This document shows positions 22,971-35,160 of a stretch of DNA of 64,000 nucleotides, piece by piece. Position 1 is the stretch's first letter, and every line of letters begins with the position of its first letter. Origin of the DNA: Alligator mississippiensis (lineage: Eukaryota; Chordata; Crocodylia; Alligatoridae); the NCBI RefSeq assembly GCF_030867095.1, contig NC_081831.1, positions 42,779,319 to 42,843,318 of the forward strand, written 5' to 3'. The notes below the pieces were generated by a model, which ran no database searches, had not been told where the DNA came from, and worked only from the letters and a program-made list of their open reading frames with translations. A program made the translations under genes and the position numbers.

Positions 22971-23585
22971 CATAGGCAGACAAGGTTCTTTGGGTGAATC
23001 TGATATCTTTTATTAGACCAACTTAAATAGTTGGAGAACAATTTTTAAGCAAGCTTTTGGGTTCAAAAACCCTTCTTCAGGCTAAGGAAGTTTTTGCAGT
23101 TGGTGTGTGCTCTTCCTGGATGGAATGAACAGTAAAGAAGCCAGAAGCTGGTCTGGTATGCATACAAGACGGGTAGTCAGTGAAAATGGAGATTGAGGAG
23201 TCAATGGGTGAGAGAGAGGCTGGGGACAGGGGGAAGAGAGAAGGGGGGTGAATAGTGGAGAGATACCTGGGGAGTCAGATGTCAGGCAGGTTATAATGTC
23301 ATAAATCCAATGTCTATATTTAGTCCATGATTTTTAGTGTCCAGGAAGTTGACGAAGTGGAGTTCATAGGCTCGTCTCTGGGAAGTGTTTTACAAGTTTT
23401 CTTTGAGGATCAGGACTGAGAGATTGGAGAGAGAGTGGTTTTTCTTGTGAGAAATGTGCCCACACGGGTAATTGGGTATTCCTGTCTTTGATAGCTTGCT
23501 TAATAATTGTTTTCCAGCTATTTAAGTAGGTCTAATAAAAGATATCAGATTCACCCAAAGAACCTTGTCTTGCTATGTTCTTAGA
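22971..23585 (-). mobile_element. Penelope-like element derivative with inverted terminal arms
   Basis: The left arm (22974-23060) has AGACAAGGTTCTTTGGGTGA and TTTTATTAGACCAAC. The right arm (23500-23580) is its reverse complement (GTCTAATAAAAGATATCAG, CCCAAAGAACCTTGTCT). On the minus strand the interior encodes a GIY-YIG-type C-terminal piece: HISHKKNHSLSNLSVLIL, then RRAYELHFVNFLDTKNHGLN (about 23300-23470). That is the pattern of Penelope-like elements in reptiles. RT is absent. The right flank TTAGACCAACATGGCTACAACC is part of the common family end. It is a broken short copy, antisense to XKRX. Confidence 0.65.
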
Positions 23586-25802
23586 CCAACATGGCTACAA
23601 CCTACACCCCTCTCCTCCTCAACACTTTTGTCAGTAAACCACAGGAGTTTCTAGAGAGCTTGCTCCTCTCTGGTATTGCCATGTTGACCAGAGAGAGGTC
23701 TGCTGGAGCTTATCAAGGGACCTTATCTGGCTTCTGCCTTCCCCTCACATCCTGTCCATCCCTGTTCCCCTCACAGTGAAATCTCGCTCTCTGTCTATCT
23801 GGAGGGCGGGTGGAGTTACTGTCTCTGTAAGCTTGTACTCAGGCTCTTTAACAAAGGTCTCCTTTTCATAGCTGCTTTTCTCAGACAGCACTTCCCTTTC
23901 CTTTAGTTTTGTGAGATTGTTAGAGAGACCAGGAAGAGTTGGCTTGTGACATCTGTGTACTAGCAGCTCTGTGGGCATGGGAATGAAGTCCCTGACTAAG
24001 GGAAGGCAGCTGCTGCCTTGGGTTTGATGCTGTGAGGTGCGGGGGAAGAGCATGTGGCAGTGTGAGAGAATTGGAGTAGAAAACTTACAGCATATTTGCA
24101 TGACTGAGGAGACAGCACCCCAGCTAATTGCAGCTCTCAGCCCAAAGGATAGTGGAGAAGGAGTTGGCAGCATCAGAGGCAGGAAACAGTGAGGAAAGAT
24201 ACCTGCATCTCATTCTTAGACAATGACTGTGATGGGCAGTGTGCTCAAGATGGGAGCACTCCCATTATTAGTTCTGTCAACTCCATCCGGCAACACAGAG
24301 TAGGTGGTGCAAAAAGCCATGCCAGCTGCATCAGAGCTCATTAAAGGCATAAAAACGTATAAGAACCTGTTTATTTCTAGCTAGACTGCATAACAGACTC
24401 GGTACGTCTCTCTTGGCCTCTCCCACTGGCTTCCCTGAAAGGGTGTGGCTCACACTTTACCCTGGGATGCAGTCGGGTAGTGTTTTTAGTTGTCTCCATG
24501 GAGAGCTGGGAAGGAGATGAGCAGAGCCAAGCAATGCAGCATGCAGGTAGCTTGTATCAAAACAGCTAGTTCAGAGATGTACCCAGAAGCCCCCAGGGAC
24601 TTGAGCTGTTGCTACATCCTGTCACAGGAAGCCGAGAAGGGGCAATCCCACGGTGTCCCTCTCATGAAGTCACACTAATGAGCTCATGTTCCATTTTGCA
24701 TAGGTTCTAAAGAGAAAACACTAGCCTTAACACTGAATTTCCAGGGTTTGGGCAACTTCACTCTGGTCATCTAATAAGAGTTAAATGGTTTTTGTAACAC
24801 ATTGCCAAGTCTTAGAGTAGCATAGCTTGTACCATTACAGGCCACCTGCAGGTTTTCTTGAGTTTGACACCTTGCATGAAATGCCTTGATTCTCATTACT
24901 GCATGATATTTCTCTGTATAAAAGCATGTGGTAGGATTTCTCTATGGTGGGTCAGTGCTGCATATGGCCTCCATGCATTTCAACTACAGAGGGCCAAATG
25001 TGGAGTGACTGCAGTGCCTCTTACAGTGCTTGCAAGCATCTTGTTCTTGTGAGAGACATCCAGGGCTATTCCAGAGAAAGCTGCCTGGTTTACGCAAATT
25101 ATTTCAAACAAAGCCTTGCAGTCAAAGCTGACCAGAGCTGAACATATTGTTTCACCTGTTTTTGATGAAATGCCATAAATCATCTCTGATTCACTTGAAG
25201 CTTGTCCCTTTGGAGCAGCTGGGTTTCATATTAGAGTTGTCACAAAACATGATCCAGGTGAGGCTTAGGCTTTTGTAAGAGACATTTTACAAAGATCTAA
25301 TTCCACCTTGATCTGAAAAACAGCAGTTGCTTTTGCTTCATTAACTTTCCTAGTAAAACTTCCACCACTTGTCCTAGAGGTCCTTAGTTTTCAAGCAGAA
25401 GCCAAGCCTACATGGATATTAGTTTTCTTCAGCAGACCACGTTGAACACATGCATTTTTCTTGGCTGATGGAGATCATGGGGCTCAAGTGGGCTGGAGTT
25501 CAAATGCTGAACTGACAAGGCTGGCACTGAAGCAGCAACATGGTGGATTTAGACAGAAGCCCAAACCCCTGCGTGTTTCAGGGATGTACTGTAGGGAGGA
25601 ATCTCCGGGGCTGGCAAAGCCAACCATAAGCTTCCACCCAAAACATAGCAGAGGGACATTTTCCCAACTCTCTGTTTATTGTACTAGGAACAGTGGTGGG
25701 CTGGGTGAGGAAAGACTCCTGCTCCCTGCAGGAGATAAAACACAATGCACAAACAATTCCTTTGGCCTGCAGGAGCTGTTATCCCAGTAGGGTATGAATG
25801 GA

Positions 25803-25815
25803 CCACACACACACA

Positions 25816-25855
<40 letters not shown>
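25803..25855. repeat. (CA)n-(TC)n microsatellite
   Basis: A CA tract at 25803-25818 runs straight into a TC tract to about 25855, inside XKRX intron 1. Likely polymorphic in length. Confidence 0.95.
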
Positions 25856-25857
<2 letters not shown>

Positions 25858-26207
25858 TGCTATTTTCAAGCATGGCAGCAGAGGAGGCAGCATTCTGTGT
25901 TATATGCTTCCCACAATGCAAACCTAGTGCTCTGCCCTTCAATATCTGCATCAGGATGGTGTTTGCTATGCTGCACTCGCTTGCCAGCTGCCTGAGTGGG
26001 AGCAGCAACTCTATGGCCTTATGACTATAGGTATGTGTGGCATTGGTAGCTCAGGAAGTTAAGATATTGGGGACCCCAGTGAGCATCACAAGGATGATGC
26101 TGTCCACATCAGATGAGGAAGTAGAAGATGGGATACTGCTGACGTGGAGGGGCTTGCATGGAGGGTCTGTGTGCTGGCTGGGCTGATGGGCTGCTTTGTT
26201 TGTGCAG

Positions 26208-26467
26208 GTGTGTGGAAGCCCTGGTGGTTTACTGCACCTCAGGGCAGGAGGAGGAGCCTTATGTCACCATCACGCGTAAGAAGAAACTCAAGAAAGGCTA
26301 TGAAGTGGAGATGGAGCAGGAGGTCGGCCACACAGTCCGCAGGCTGGTCACACATCGTAATGCCTTCAAGCGTGTGGCAGTGATCCAGGCCTTCCTGGGC
26401 TCCACCCCACAGCTCACACTGCAGCTCTACATCAGCATCGTCGAGAAATACATTCCTATTGCCAGAG
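26208..26467 (+). CDS. XKRX: XKRX coding exon 2
   Basis: Acceptor TGTGCAG ends at 26207. Codon 112 (AGG, Arg) is completed by the first base. Residues 113-198 and one base of codon 199 follow. It includes the acidic [13 protein letters not shown] segment and the conserved [20 protein letters not shown] region. The donor is GTAAAA at 26468, weaker than the others. Confidence 0.93.
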
Positions 26468-26984
26468 GTAAAAAAGAAACAGGGCAGCACAGTTAGTAAG
26501 GAGTGAGGCTCAGGAAACAGGTTTAGAGCCTTGAGTGCTCCTCTGTCTCTGAAGAGCCTGGCAATATACAGTGGAAATATGAGAATGGGATAGACCTGAT
26601 TCACCCTGCAATACTGGAAAGTAATGGCTCCCAGGACAGAAGGTGGTAGCAGTGCTGCAACAGGCTAGCAGAGGGGGTGCATAGCAGTGCAGTATGCACT
26701 TGAAATTACAGCAGCTATTTAGGTAGTACAATCAGACCTGTAGGTGATATCCTTCCAGATCCTGTTAAAGGCAGGAGCATACTCCTGAGCAGGTTAGGGG
26801 GGCACATCTAAATCAGATGTAGTGGACACTAGCTGGTACGGCCAATGTGTGAGTCTTCTCAGTGTGATATACTGCCCGAAATGGTTGGGAGCCTCTCTAG
26901 AACCAGCTTGTTTATCTTCCATGTAGGATTCTACTTCTTCTAGGTTAGAATAAACTCCTGTCAGGTGTAGGATGGATGGTTCAG

Positions 26985-27190
26985 CAGTTGGGCAGTGGAC
27001 TGGGTTTAGGATATCTGGGTCTTTAGCTTAGCCACAGACTGTCTATATGGCCTTAGGAGAATTGCATAATCTCTTTTTTCCCAGTTTGTAAAATAGGAAT
27101 AATATTTCCCTACCTCACAGGAATGTTGTGAAGCCATAGTCTGTTAATAAATGCAAGATGCTCTGATACTATGGTGATTATGGCAGAAGA
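26985..27190 (+). repeat. MIR-like CORE-SINE
   Basis: Good MIR-like order: GGTTCAGCAGTTGGGCAGTGGACTGGG, TGGCCTTAGGAGAATTGCATAATCTC, CCCAGTTTGTAAAATAGGAATAATA, then TACCTCACAGGAATGTTGTGAAG. The last part is also the start of the inverted repeat at 27085-28345. Confidence 0.7.
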
Positions 27191-28345
27191 AAAAGTAAAT
27201 CAGCTACCTTCCCAGGGAATAGTAACCTAAGGCTTCAACAGCTCTCATCACTGGAGGAGAGATGTTTCTTTCTGCATCTCCTGGAGAAATTTTCTGACCA
27301 AGAGTTCATCATCTTACGATTTAGAAAAAAAAAATTCAGTCAACTTAAATTGAATGTGTCTTAATCCTGGTTAAATCCTCCCACCAGGCCTATATTTGCT
27401 ACTGCAGCTGCATCCCAGCTAATGGCTGTTGTGATGTCTGTTGAACACCATAAAGCTGCTTGAGCCCAAATTCAGCAGTCACTTGGTCAGCTGAGTAACC
27501 CTGCAGATCTCCAGAGCACTACTCACATGACTGAAATAATTTCTGTATGACTGCCTGAAGTCACTTTTATTTAAATGTTTGCCATGTCACAGCAGGGCAT
27601 ATAGCCAGCTCCTAACTTTACAGGGTCAGTGTGTCTACAAACTACGGAAACAGCAGTTCAGTTTGACTTTTAAAACAATATTTTAACAAGCCTCATGAAG
27701 AGAAAAGTTCATGACATTTCTTTGTTTTAACTTGTGATTAAGATTCTAGTTTTGTTGAAACTTTGCCAACAATACTGGGATCCCAAATATTTGTTGAAGT
27801 AGGGGACCCAGGAAAGGAAAGAGACTAAGGACCAAAATAAACCCCAACATAAGCCACTAGTATAAATTATATAAGGAACATTTAAGCTGATCCATTCAGT
27901 TGTGGCTTTTAATTTACAGTTAGGGGTGTATTTGGAGACCGTCACCTTGGGAGTAGTTCATACATTTCTGTGGGTGCTGCTGTCTCAGGGTCTTGCCCAG
28001 TGTGGTCAGAGGGTGAGTTTTGATCTCATGTTGTAGATCCTTTCTATCATGCAAAAAAGGCTTCAGAAGCATAAAGCCGTCATTCCAGCGTGGAGAGTTC
28101 CTCCTGGTGTGGGCACTACAGCCGTCAGCTCTGAGGTTTCTTTTGAGCTCCTTATTAGCTGTGTTTTAGGAGGTTTGTCAAGAATAGAGTAGGGATGAGG
28201 AGGCTGTGCTGGGGGTGATGCCACAGCTCACATCACTGTGAAGAACCTGGGCAGGTCAGAGAGGCTGTGGGGACATAGACCCCAGGAGTCTCTCTCTGTC
28301 CTGAAACAGTCTAGGACTAACAGGGAACAAAACTGATTGAGAAAC
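27085..28345 (+). repeat. Inverted repeat family, copy 1 (partner at 42515-43925)
   Basis: From CCCTACCTCACAGG to AGAAACACTAAAAACC the sequence matches, in reverse complement, 42515-43925. Markers include GGGATCCCAAATATTTGTTG (27779-27798), GGTCAGTGTGTCTACAAAC (27624), CACAGCAGGGCATATAGCC and ACATAGACCCCAGGAG. Similarity is about 80% by eye over more than 1.2 kb. No coding potential was found. It may be an old dispersed repeat with a SINE-like end or a diverged inverted duplication. Confidence 0.75.
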
Positions 28346-28894
28346 ACTAAAAACCTATTCCCTCTCAGGTTGCAAGTTCTGTGTAATTTTTCCTATGACC
28401 ACAGTGCAGAATCGCCCCTTGGGTGAGGTTGTGTGCTCCAAGCCAACTGCCTCTGTAATCTCACGTACCCAAGGTCTCATTACTTCTTCCATGCCACCCT
28501 CATTCTCCCCAACAAGGGCTCCAATTAAAAAATGCATTTAAGTAGGGGTTTAAGAGATTTCCTGACTAGGGATTTTTTTCTGAAGCTGGATCATATGATA
28601 CTGATCCGAGAAGTAGCATCTGATATGACAATAAAAGCAGCTGAGGAAAGCATGATTCTTGTAAACATTTCTGCCTGTGTCCAAGCAGTTCCACTGAGTT
28701 TGAACCTTGCTGGTATAAAACATAGTGATTTCAACTGAGTTGTCAACTTATGCAGGTCAAGGATATGGCCCATATATTGTGACTGGATGGCTCCTGCGAG
28801 TCAAGTAAGACAGGTGTTTTTGCAGGCTCTGGCTCAGGATGGGTAAAATCCGTTTGATGTGGTCGCACAAGCAAGATGGCTGGAGGACATCCAG

Positions 28895-29080
28895 GTTCTC
28901 TTTGGGTTTTGTCACAGGTTTTCTGACCTAGAGCAAGCTCATTAACCTGTGACTAAGTTTTCCCAGCTGTAAAATGGAAATAATATTATGGAGATGCCTC
29001 CCACAGGTGTGACGAGGCTAGGCTAATTAATGTTTGTGAAGCACCATGAACTGCACTGATGGAAAGAGCTCTCGATACCC
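28895..29080 (+). repeat. MIR-like CORE-SINE
   Basis: GAGCAAGCTCATTAACCTGTGACT, then CCCAGCTGTAAAATGGAAATAATA, GCCTCCCACAGGTGTGACGAGGCTA and TGTTTGTGAAGCACC follow the MIR-like order. Confidence 0.7.
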
Positions 29081-30072
29081 AAAATAGAATTGTTGGGTTT
29101 AATAGAGAGGGAGCAGGGTCAGGCCCTTAAACACTAAAGGCAGATCTGAGCCTTTAAAATTCCCTGTGTACAGAAACAGTGTAACCTTTTCCTTTACTAG
29201 GTGATGTGAAGCTGGCATTATGATTACTTTAGTGCATGAGCTGACTGGCTAAGAAAGTAGAGTCCCATTTCTGTGTAAATCACACAAGCCTTTTAAGCTG
29301 ATGAACACTGAGGAACTCAAACGAAGGTGAACAAACAGAAAACTCAGTCCCTGGTTCCACTGGTCTTTCATACCTACCCACAATCCCAGGTGTAGTGTGG
29401 GCCAGGATGAGATACTGTGTTGGCCTTACCAGGAAGGAAGAAGCGGTTATTTGCAAAGCAAAAAAAGAAACCTCTGTTTCATTCCTGTGGGCTCTCAGTA
29501 TTCACCTGCACAGCCTGCCTTTGACTGTCAGTGGGATTCCAGAGAGCTGAATGACCACCCAGGGATGCTTGCTTTTCTTGTTGCATTAGGCATATGATAT
29601 TTTCTGGGTAAGCCATTTGTCACAGTTCTCCCTTGAATATCATGATCATTCATGGGGTATGTCAAAAATCTGCCATTTAGGGGTGATTCATACTGTGAGA
29701 GTGGCTGAGAGGCACTAATACAAATTCCATGGCCCTTTCAGGCACAGATGCAGGAGAATAATCTTTGTTTAAGTATTTGTCTAGGGACTCTGCACATCAG
29801 CTTGAACCTATGTGCTTCTGTAGCTAGCAGCATGTACTTGCTACAGCCCACATCAAAAACTTTTTCACCATGGCTGTTGCACAATTTCCAGTGCCCAAGC
29901 TAAATTTGACTGACCTGCTATGTTTTCTGGAAATAAAAGCTGTCTTTGTAACAGATAGGCAAAAGGTTATTCTTCGGAGACCCACAATCACTGTTGTATG
30001 TTTATACCAGTGCCTAAATTTTTGCATGATTACTGATGAAACGCAAGACCTAGTGTACCCTAAATGTTCTGG

Positions 30073-31565
30073 ATCATAGAATCACAGAAACCAAGGGTTG
30101 GAAGGGACCTCAGGAGGTCATCCAGTCCAACCGCCTGCTCAAAGCAGGACGATCCCCAACTAGATCATCCCAGCCAAAGCTTTGTGTAGCTGGGTTTTGA
30201 AAACCTCCAAGGATGGAGCTTCCACCACCTCTCTGGATAACCTGTGTTCCAGTGTTTTACTACCCTCCTAGTGAGAACATTCTTCCTAATATCTAACCTA
30301 AACTTTCCTTGCTGCAACTTGAGACCATTAATCCTTGTTCTGTCATCTGCCACCACTGAGAACAGTCTATCTCCATCCTCTTTCTATTAATTCCTCCCCG
30401 AGTCTCTTCTTCTCTAGATATAATAAGTCCAGTTCCCTCAGTTTTTCCTTATAAGTCATGTCTGCCAGCCCCCTCACCATTTTTGTTGCCCTCTGCTAGA
30501 CTCTCTCCAATTTGTCCACATCCTTTCTGTAGTGGGGGGCCCAAAACTGAACACAGTACTCCAGATGTGGACTCGCCAGTGCTGAACAAAGGGGAATATC
30601 ACTTTTCCTTGACCTACTGGCAACACACCTACCAATGCAGCCTAGTATGCTGTTAGCCTTCTAGGCAACAAAGACACACTGCTGGCTCATATTCAGCTGA
30701 TCATCCACTGTAACCCCCAGGTCCTTTTCTGCAGAGCTGCTGTCCAGCCAGTCAGCCCCCAGCTTGTACTGGTGTATGGGATTGTTCCGTCCTAAGTGTA
30801 AGGATTTGAACTTGTCCTTGTTGAACCTCATGAGATTGCATTTGGCCCAATCCTGCAATTTGTCTAGATCACTCTGAATCCTAGTCCTACACTCCAGTAT
30901 ATCTACTACTCCCCCCAGCTTAGTGTAATCTGTAAACTTGCTGAGGGTGCGCTCTATGCCATCTTCCAGGTCGTTAATGAAGACGTTGAACAAAACCAGC
31001 CCCAGGACCAACCCCTGGGTCACTCCACTTGATATTAGCTGCTAGCTAGACATTGAGCCATTGATTACTACTCACTGAGCCTGATGCTCCAGTCAGTTTT
31101 CTATCCACCTTACAGTCCATTCATTCAGCCCATAATTCCTTAGCTTGCCTGCAAGAATACTGTGAGAGACCGTATCAAAAGCCTAAAATCAAGGTGTACC
31201 ACAACCGTTGATCTCCCCACATCCACAGAGCCAGTCACCTTGTCATAGAAAGCAATCGGGTTGGTCAGGCATGACTTGCCTCGGTGACTCCATGCTGACT
31301 GTTCCTAATCACCTTTTTCTCCTCCAAGTGCTTAGAAATGGATTCCTTGAGGATCTGCTCCATGAGTTTTCCCAGGACTGAGGTGAGGCTGACTGGTCTG
31401 TAGTTCCCTGGATCCTCCTTTTTCCCTTTCTTAAATATGGGCACTATGTTTGCTCTTTTCTAATCATCCAGGTTCTCTCCTGATTGCCATGAGTTTTTGA
31501 AGATGATGGTCAATGACTCTGCAATCACATCAGCCAACTCCCTCAGAATCCTACTTTCCTAGGAC
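30073..31565 (-). mobile_element. Old CR1 LINE, 5'-truncated
   Basis: The 3' end at 30073 reads ATCATAGAATCACAGAAACC on the plus strand, the classic CR1 terminus. On the minus strand RT is seen in decayed pieces (GLVLGLVLFNVFINDLEDG near 30955-31012; the FADD box reads FTDYTK). Sequence matching the RT fingers (KKGKKEDPG-like) continues to about 31430, and the copy fades at about 31565. Divergence is clearly higher than in the CR1 at 769-3345, so it is older. It lies antisense in XKRX intron 2. Confidence 0.88.
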
Positions 31566-33159
31566 TGTACCAGAAAAAGGTGGACACAAGACTTGCTCCA
31601 ACACAACTCACCCAGCAGATTAGCAACTGCCTCTTGGCAAGTCTGAATGTTAGGTTTGGCTGAAAACAGTGTGAAGGCAGTAAACATTAATCTAACTTGG
31701 GAGCAGTTAAAAGCCTAATTTTATTATTGTACAGGGAAGAGGGAAAGCCAACTAGGCTTTCTGACTGCCCTACAACCAGCCCTCTTCTCAGCTGAGCCAT
31801 TGGCTATCCAGATTCCATGATGGCTCAGTACAGGTGTCTCACAGCACTGGGCTCATAGGTTGTTACATCTGGTCATCCCTGGCTCAGCACAGGTGTTTAC
31901 CCTTAGTTAAGAGGCCAGTATCAGGCCTGGCATAAAGGTGTAGTTGTGGCTTTGGGTCTGAATTGCATGGGGCTCAATTTGACTTATCTGCTGGAGGGAG
32001 ATGGGAGTTATTAGCTCAGATGGGGTGAGGAGTGGATGGAACATTAACCTTCTGCTGAGGGCCTAACCACTTAGCCCATGGTAAGGATAGCAAGTGTTCC
32101 CACTTACATTGGACAGGAAAAGAGGTCAGTGCCTGCACTTAAGCTATAAACAGATGTCTTTAGAACAGGATCAAATGTGTTAGGATGTGTCCTGGCACAG
32201 CTGATCCACTTCATTGGGTGACACATATTCGCCCACTGTCCCACGGGACAGAGACCCTGGTGCTTCAAAGGCCTGACCCTGTGGGACAGCTGCAAACAGG
32301 TGAACCAACTCAGGGTGTACTTCTGCAAATGGGGGAAGCCTGAGTCAGGGTGTGGCAGCAAGCAAGGGATTTTCAGGGAGTGCCTCTTCAAGTGAGGAAC
32401 TTGGGCACATACTCTTGGGGCTACAGGGGCCCAATCCTGCACACACCCCTGCAGAGGAGTTCTATGAGTACACAGGATCAGGCCCCTGAAGCCCCAGGGC
32501 AGCTGGAGAGTGTGGGCAGCTGTGGGCTGCCCATGCTCCCCCACCATAAAGCAAACAGATGTCCACCACAAAAAACAGCACAAATTTATATTACCTGTTG
32601 TTGTGGCCACAGTTTTGGCCATTTGTGATGCAACAAGGGGTATGGACAGCTGTTTGCTTGGACTTCGTGCTGTTAGAAAAATGTTCATGGCGGCACAAAG
32701 GTGACATCTGTTTTCAGCCTTATACATACAAAATCGTACAGCAGGCTTGCTGGGGCAGATTCAGGACACGCTGGATGTACTGCATCTGCCAGGGCTTGTT
32801 CTCAGCAGGGACATTCCTTTCCCAATTGGGATCATCTCTTAATCATGTTCTTTCTGTCCTCTCAGGGACCCTGCTTCTGCTTGCTACAAGTTGTGTTGTA
32901 GCATTTCCCCAGTGACTTCTCCAGCCCCTGGTTCCCACCCATGATGAACCATCCCTCCCCAGGGCCCACTTGCACTTGCCATGACCTTTCCCTTCCCAGT
33001 ACCTGCTGACCCCCTGAGACCTATGTGCCTTACATGTAGATCTGTTTGAATAATGTGGAGAAGGGAGGGTGCAAGCCAGTGCAGCAGTGTGCAGTGCATT
33101 GCTATATGTAACCCTGTCTGACTGCCCATAGTCACCACCTTTCCATCCCTCCCTTGCAG

Positions 33160-33905
33160 CCGTCCTGATGGGCATCTGTCTGGTGTCAGTCACCTATGGG
33201 GCGCTGGTCTGCAACGTTTTGGCCATCCAGATCAAGTATGATGACTACAAGGTCCACTTGCGGCCCCTGGCGTTTCTCTGCATTGTCTTGTGGCGCAGCC
33301 TGGAGATCTCCACCCGTGTGGCTGTCCTCGTGCTCTTCTGCACTGTCTTCAAGCACTGGATTATCCCCATAGCCTTAGCCAACCTGCTGGTTGTCTTCTT
33401 CCTGCCATGGGTACAGTTCTGGCGGAGTGGCACGCAGTTGCCTGACAACATCGAGAAGAACTTCAGCCGGGTGGGCACTGTGGTGGTGCTGTGTTCTGTC
33501 ACTCTGCTCTATGCTGGCATCAACATATTCTGCTGGTCAGCTGTACAGTTGAAGCTGGCAGACAGGGACCTTATAGACAAGTCACAGAACTGGGGCCGCC
33601 TGGCCCTGTACTACAGTGTGCGGCTGGTGGAGAATGCCATCCTCCTTGTCCTCTGGTACCTCTTCAAGACAGACGTGTATGAGTACATCTGTGCCCCACT
33701 GCTGGTGTTGCAGCTGTTGGTGGGCTACTGTCTAGCTATCTGCTTCATGCTCTTCTTTTTCCAGTACCTGCACCCGTGCCGCCAGCTCTTCAGGCATAAT
33801 GTCTCAGACTTTTTACACTGTGTCTGTTGCCAGAAGATGGTGTTGGCAGACCCTGCAAATCTTGAAACCCCGTATGAGCCTGGTGTGAGGCACAGCATTG
33901 TTTGA
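33160..33905 (+). CDS. XKRX: XKRX coding exon 3 (last)
   Basis: Acceptor CCCTTGCAG ends at 33159. Two bases complete codon 199, then residues 200-446 and TGA (33903-33905). It holds most membrane helices: residues from about 200 (VLMGICLVSVTYGALVCNVL), the IQIKYDDYK motif, WRSLEISTRV, the FWRSGTQLPDNIEKNFSRVG block, YAGINIFCWSA, and a last helix ending FFFQYLHP before a Cys-rich HCVCCQ tail. The C-terminus ends RHSIV. Confidence 0.95.
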
Positions 33906-34720
33906 TGTACTCAGCAGAGGAAGGGGGCAGCTCTGAAAGATTCAAGCACATGACTTGTGTTGAGGATAGTGACTGAGGCGCAGTGCTAGCCAGGTGTCTA
34001 GCTGTGATGTGCCTGTTTACAGACAACATTGGGGGAGGAGAGTGGTGGCAAACATTTAGCAATGCTGTGATTTGTGAGGAGGATGGTTTCCAGGCTAGGT
34101 CCAAGGACCCTCACAACTAACCATTTGCACAAGGTGAGCTAAGCTGAATTCAGGCAGAATTGCCCTGGGCTGCCTCTGCTGCAGTGCTCTGCGCTCTGAA
34201 CTCACTGGGGCCTGTGACCAAGTGTTGGTTATGCCCTGGGGATGGCTGTTTGGAAGAGAGAGGAGAATCCTGTCTCTTCGCGCTCTTCCTCTAGACAGTA
34301 GCTTTTTACTGAGAGGGACAAATGTGGTCTTTGTTGTGACATCCATGCTCAATGACTAACATACATGCACATTCAAACCCCTCAAGAAAACCTCTGTTGG
34401 GACAGGAGGCCAGTTGCTGTGAACATTGCTCTTCCAGAGCTTGTTCCCCACTAGCACCCTCCACCAAGCACTAATAACAACCAAAATGGGTGCCTGCACT
34501 GGAGTGGAGCTTTGCAGCTCTATGTAAGTCCTAGGCACCACCACAGCCCCATGCCTGTGCCTGGCACTGCACTTCTCAGCTCTAAGCTGGCAGAAGGGAA
34601 GCCCTTCAAGATCATAACCTGCCCCAACCCATGGTGCTGTCTTACTGGTTATTAATGTATAGTTGTTAACCTCCAAAAGGATGAATCTTGAAGTTGAGGT
34701 GGTGGTAAATGTTTTGCGTT
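33906..34720 (+). other. XKRX: Probable XKRX 3' UTR and downstream flank
   Basis: Directly follows the stop codon, with no recognisable repeat or frame. I found no clear AATAAA here, so the transcript end is not located. Confidence 0.4.
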
Positions 34721-35121
34721 GGTTTTAAAGGAACTGATCTCACTGCTCTGGCTTCTTTCTCTTTTTTGTGGTTGGTTTCACATGTTTGAACTTGAAAAGG
34801 CTGAGGGCTTCAGTGATCCATTTTTAGAGGTTAGAGAGAGAAGGATTTTCCCCCTTTCGGTTCCCTGGTTCTGTCTGTTTCACTGTGCTGCAGTAAGATC
34901 CTGGACATATCCTCTTTCTTAGCCCCCTGTCCTCCTGTCTGGGCAGGTTTTTAAAATGCAAGCAAATGTCCGGGTTTTTGCTCTGCTTCTGACTTTTTCC
35001 AGGCACTTCAACTTGGCTGCTTGGGTCTGGGGGCAGCGGGGCAAAGTGACTGGCTGTCCGGGGATCACGTGCTCTGCATGCAGGCCTGGCAGTTGCTTGC
35101 AGGTAAGAGAGACAGAGAGAT

Positions 35122-35160
<39 letters not shown>

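Larger units (their letters stand above)
22362..26207 (+). other. XKRX: XKRX intron 1
   Basis: 3846 bp, GT..AG, phase 2. It holds the Penelope-type element at 22971-23585 and the simple repeat at 25803-25855. The remaining sequence (22362-22970 and 23586-26207) shows nothing I recognise. Confidence 0.85.
26468..33159 (+). other. XKRX: XKRX intron 2
   Basis: 6692 bp, phase 1. It holds MIR-like SINEs (26985-27190, 28895-29080), copy 1 of an inverted repeat pair (27085-28345) and an old CR1 (30073-31565). Stretches 29081-30072 and 31566-33159 contain nothing I recognise; open frames there are short and domain-free. Confidence 0.85.
22027..33905 (+). other. XKRX: XKRX gene, coding span (3 exons)
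   Basis: The three exons join (335 + 260 + 746 nt) to 446 codons plus TGA. The product is a multi-pass plasma-membrane protein of the XK family. XK itself partners VPS13A, and XKR4, XKR8 and XKR9 are caspase-activated scramblases. No function is firmly established for XKRX. It fits XKRX rather than XK: family-typical stretches are ILFST..CGE, QLTLIF.HRDL..DKPL, EEPYV..TRKK, QAFLGS.PQLT.QLY, IQIKYDDYK, NIEKNFSRVGT and a C-terminus ending ..RHSIV (RQSVV in mammalian XKRX). Hydrophobic segments lie at residues 34-56, 65-88 and about 200-222, with several more in exon 3. Length equals mammalian XKRX within a few residues. No stop or frame break is seen. NOX1 follows downstream on the same strand, as in mammals. 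Confidence 0.93.

Noticed and set aside
25676-26008. Frames rich in Ser-Leu or Arg-Glu repeats
   Set aside because: They are translations of the (CA)n-(TC)n microsatellite.
32104-32727. 207-aa minus-strand frame in XKRX intron 2
   Set aside because: No recognisable domain, no splice or start context, and the composition resembles random translation.
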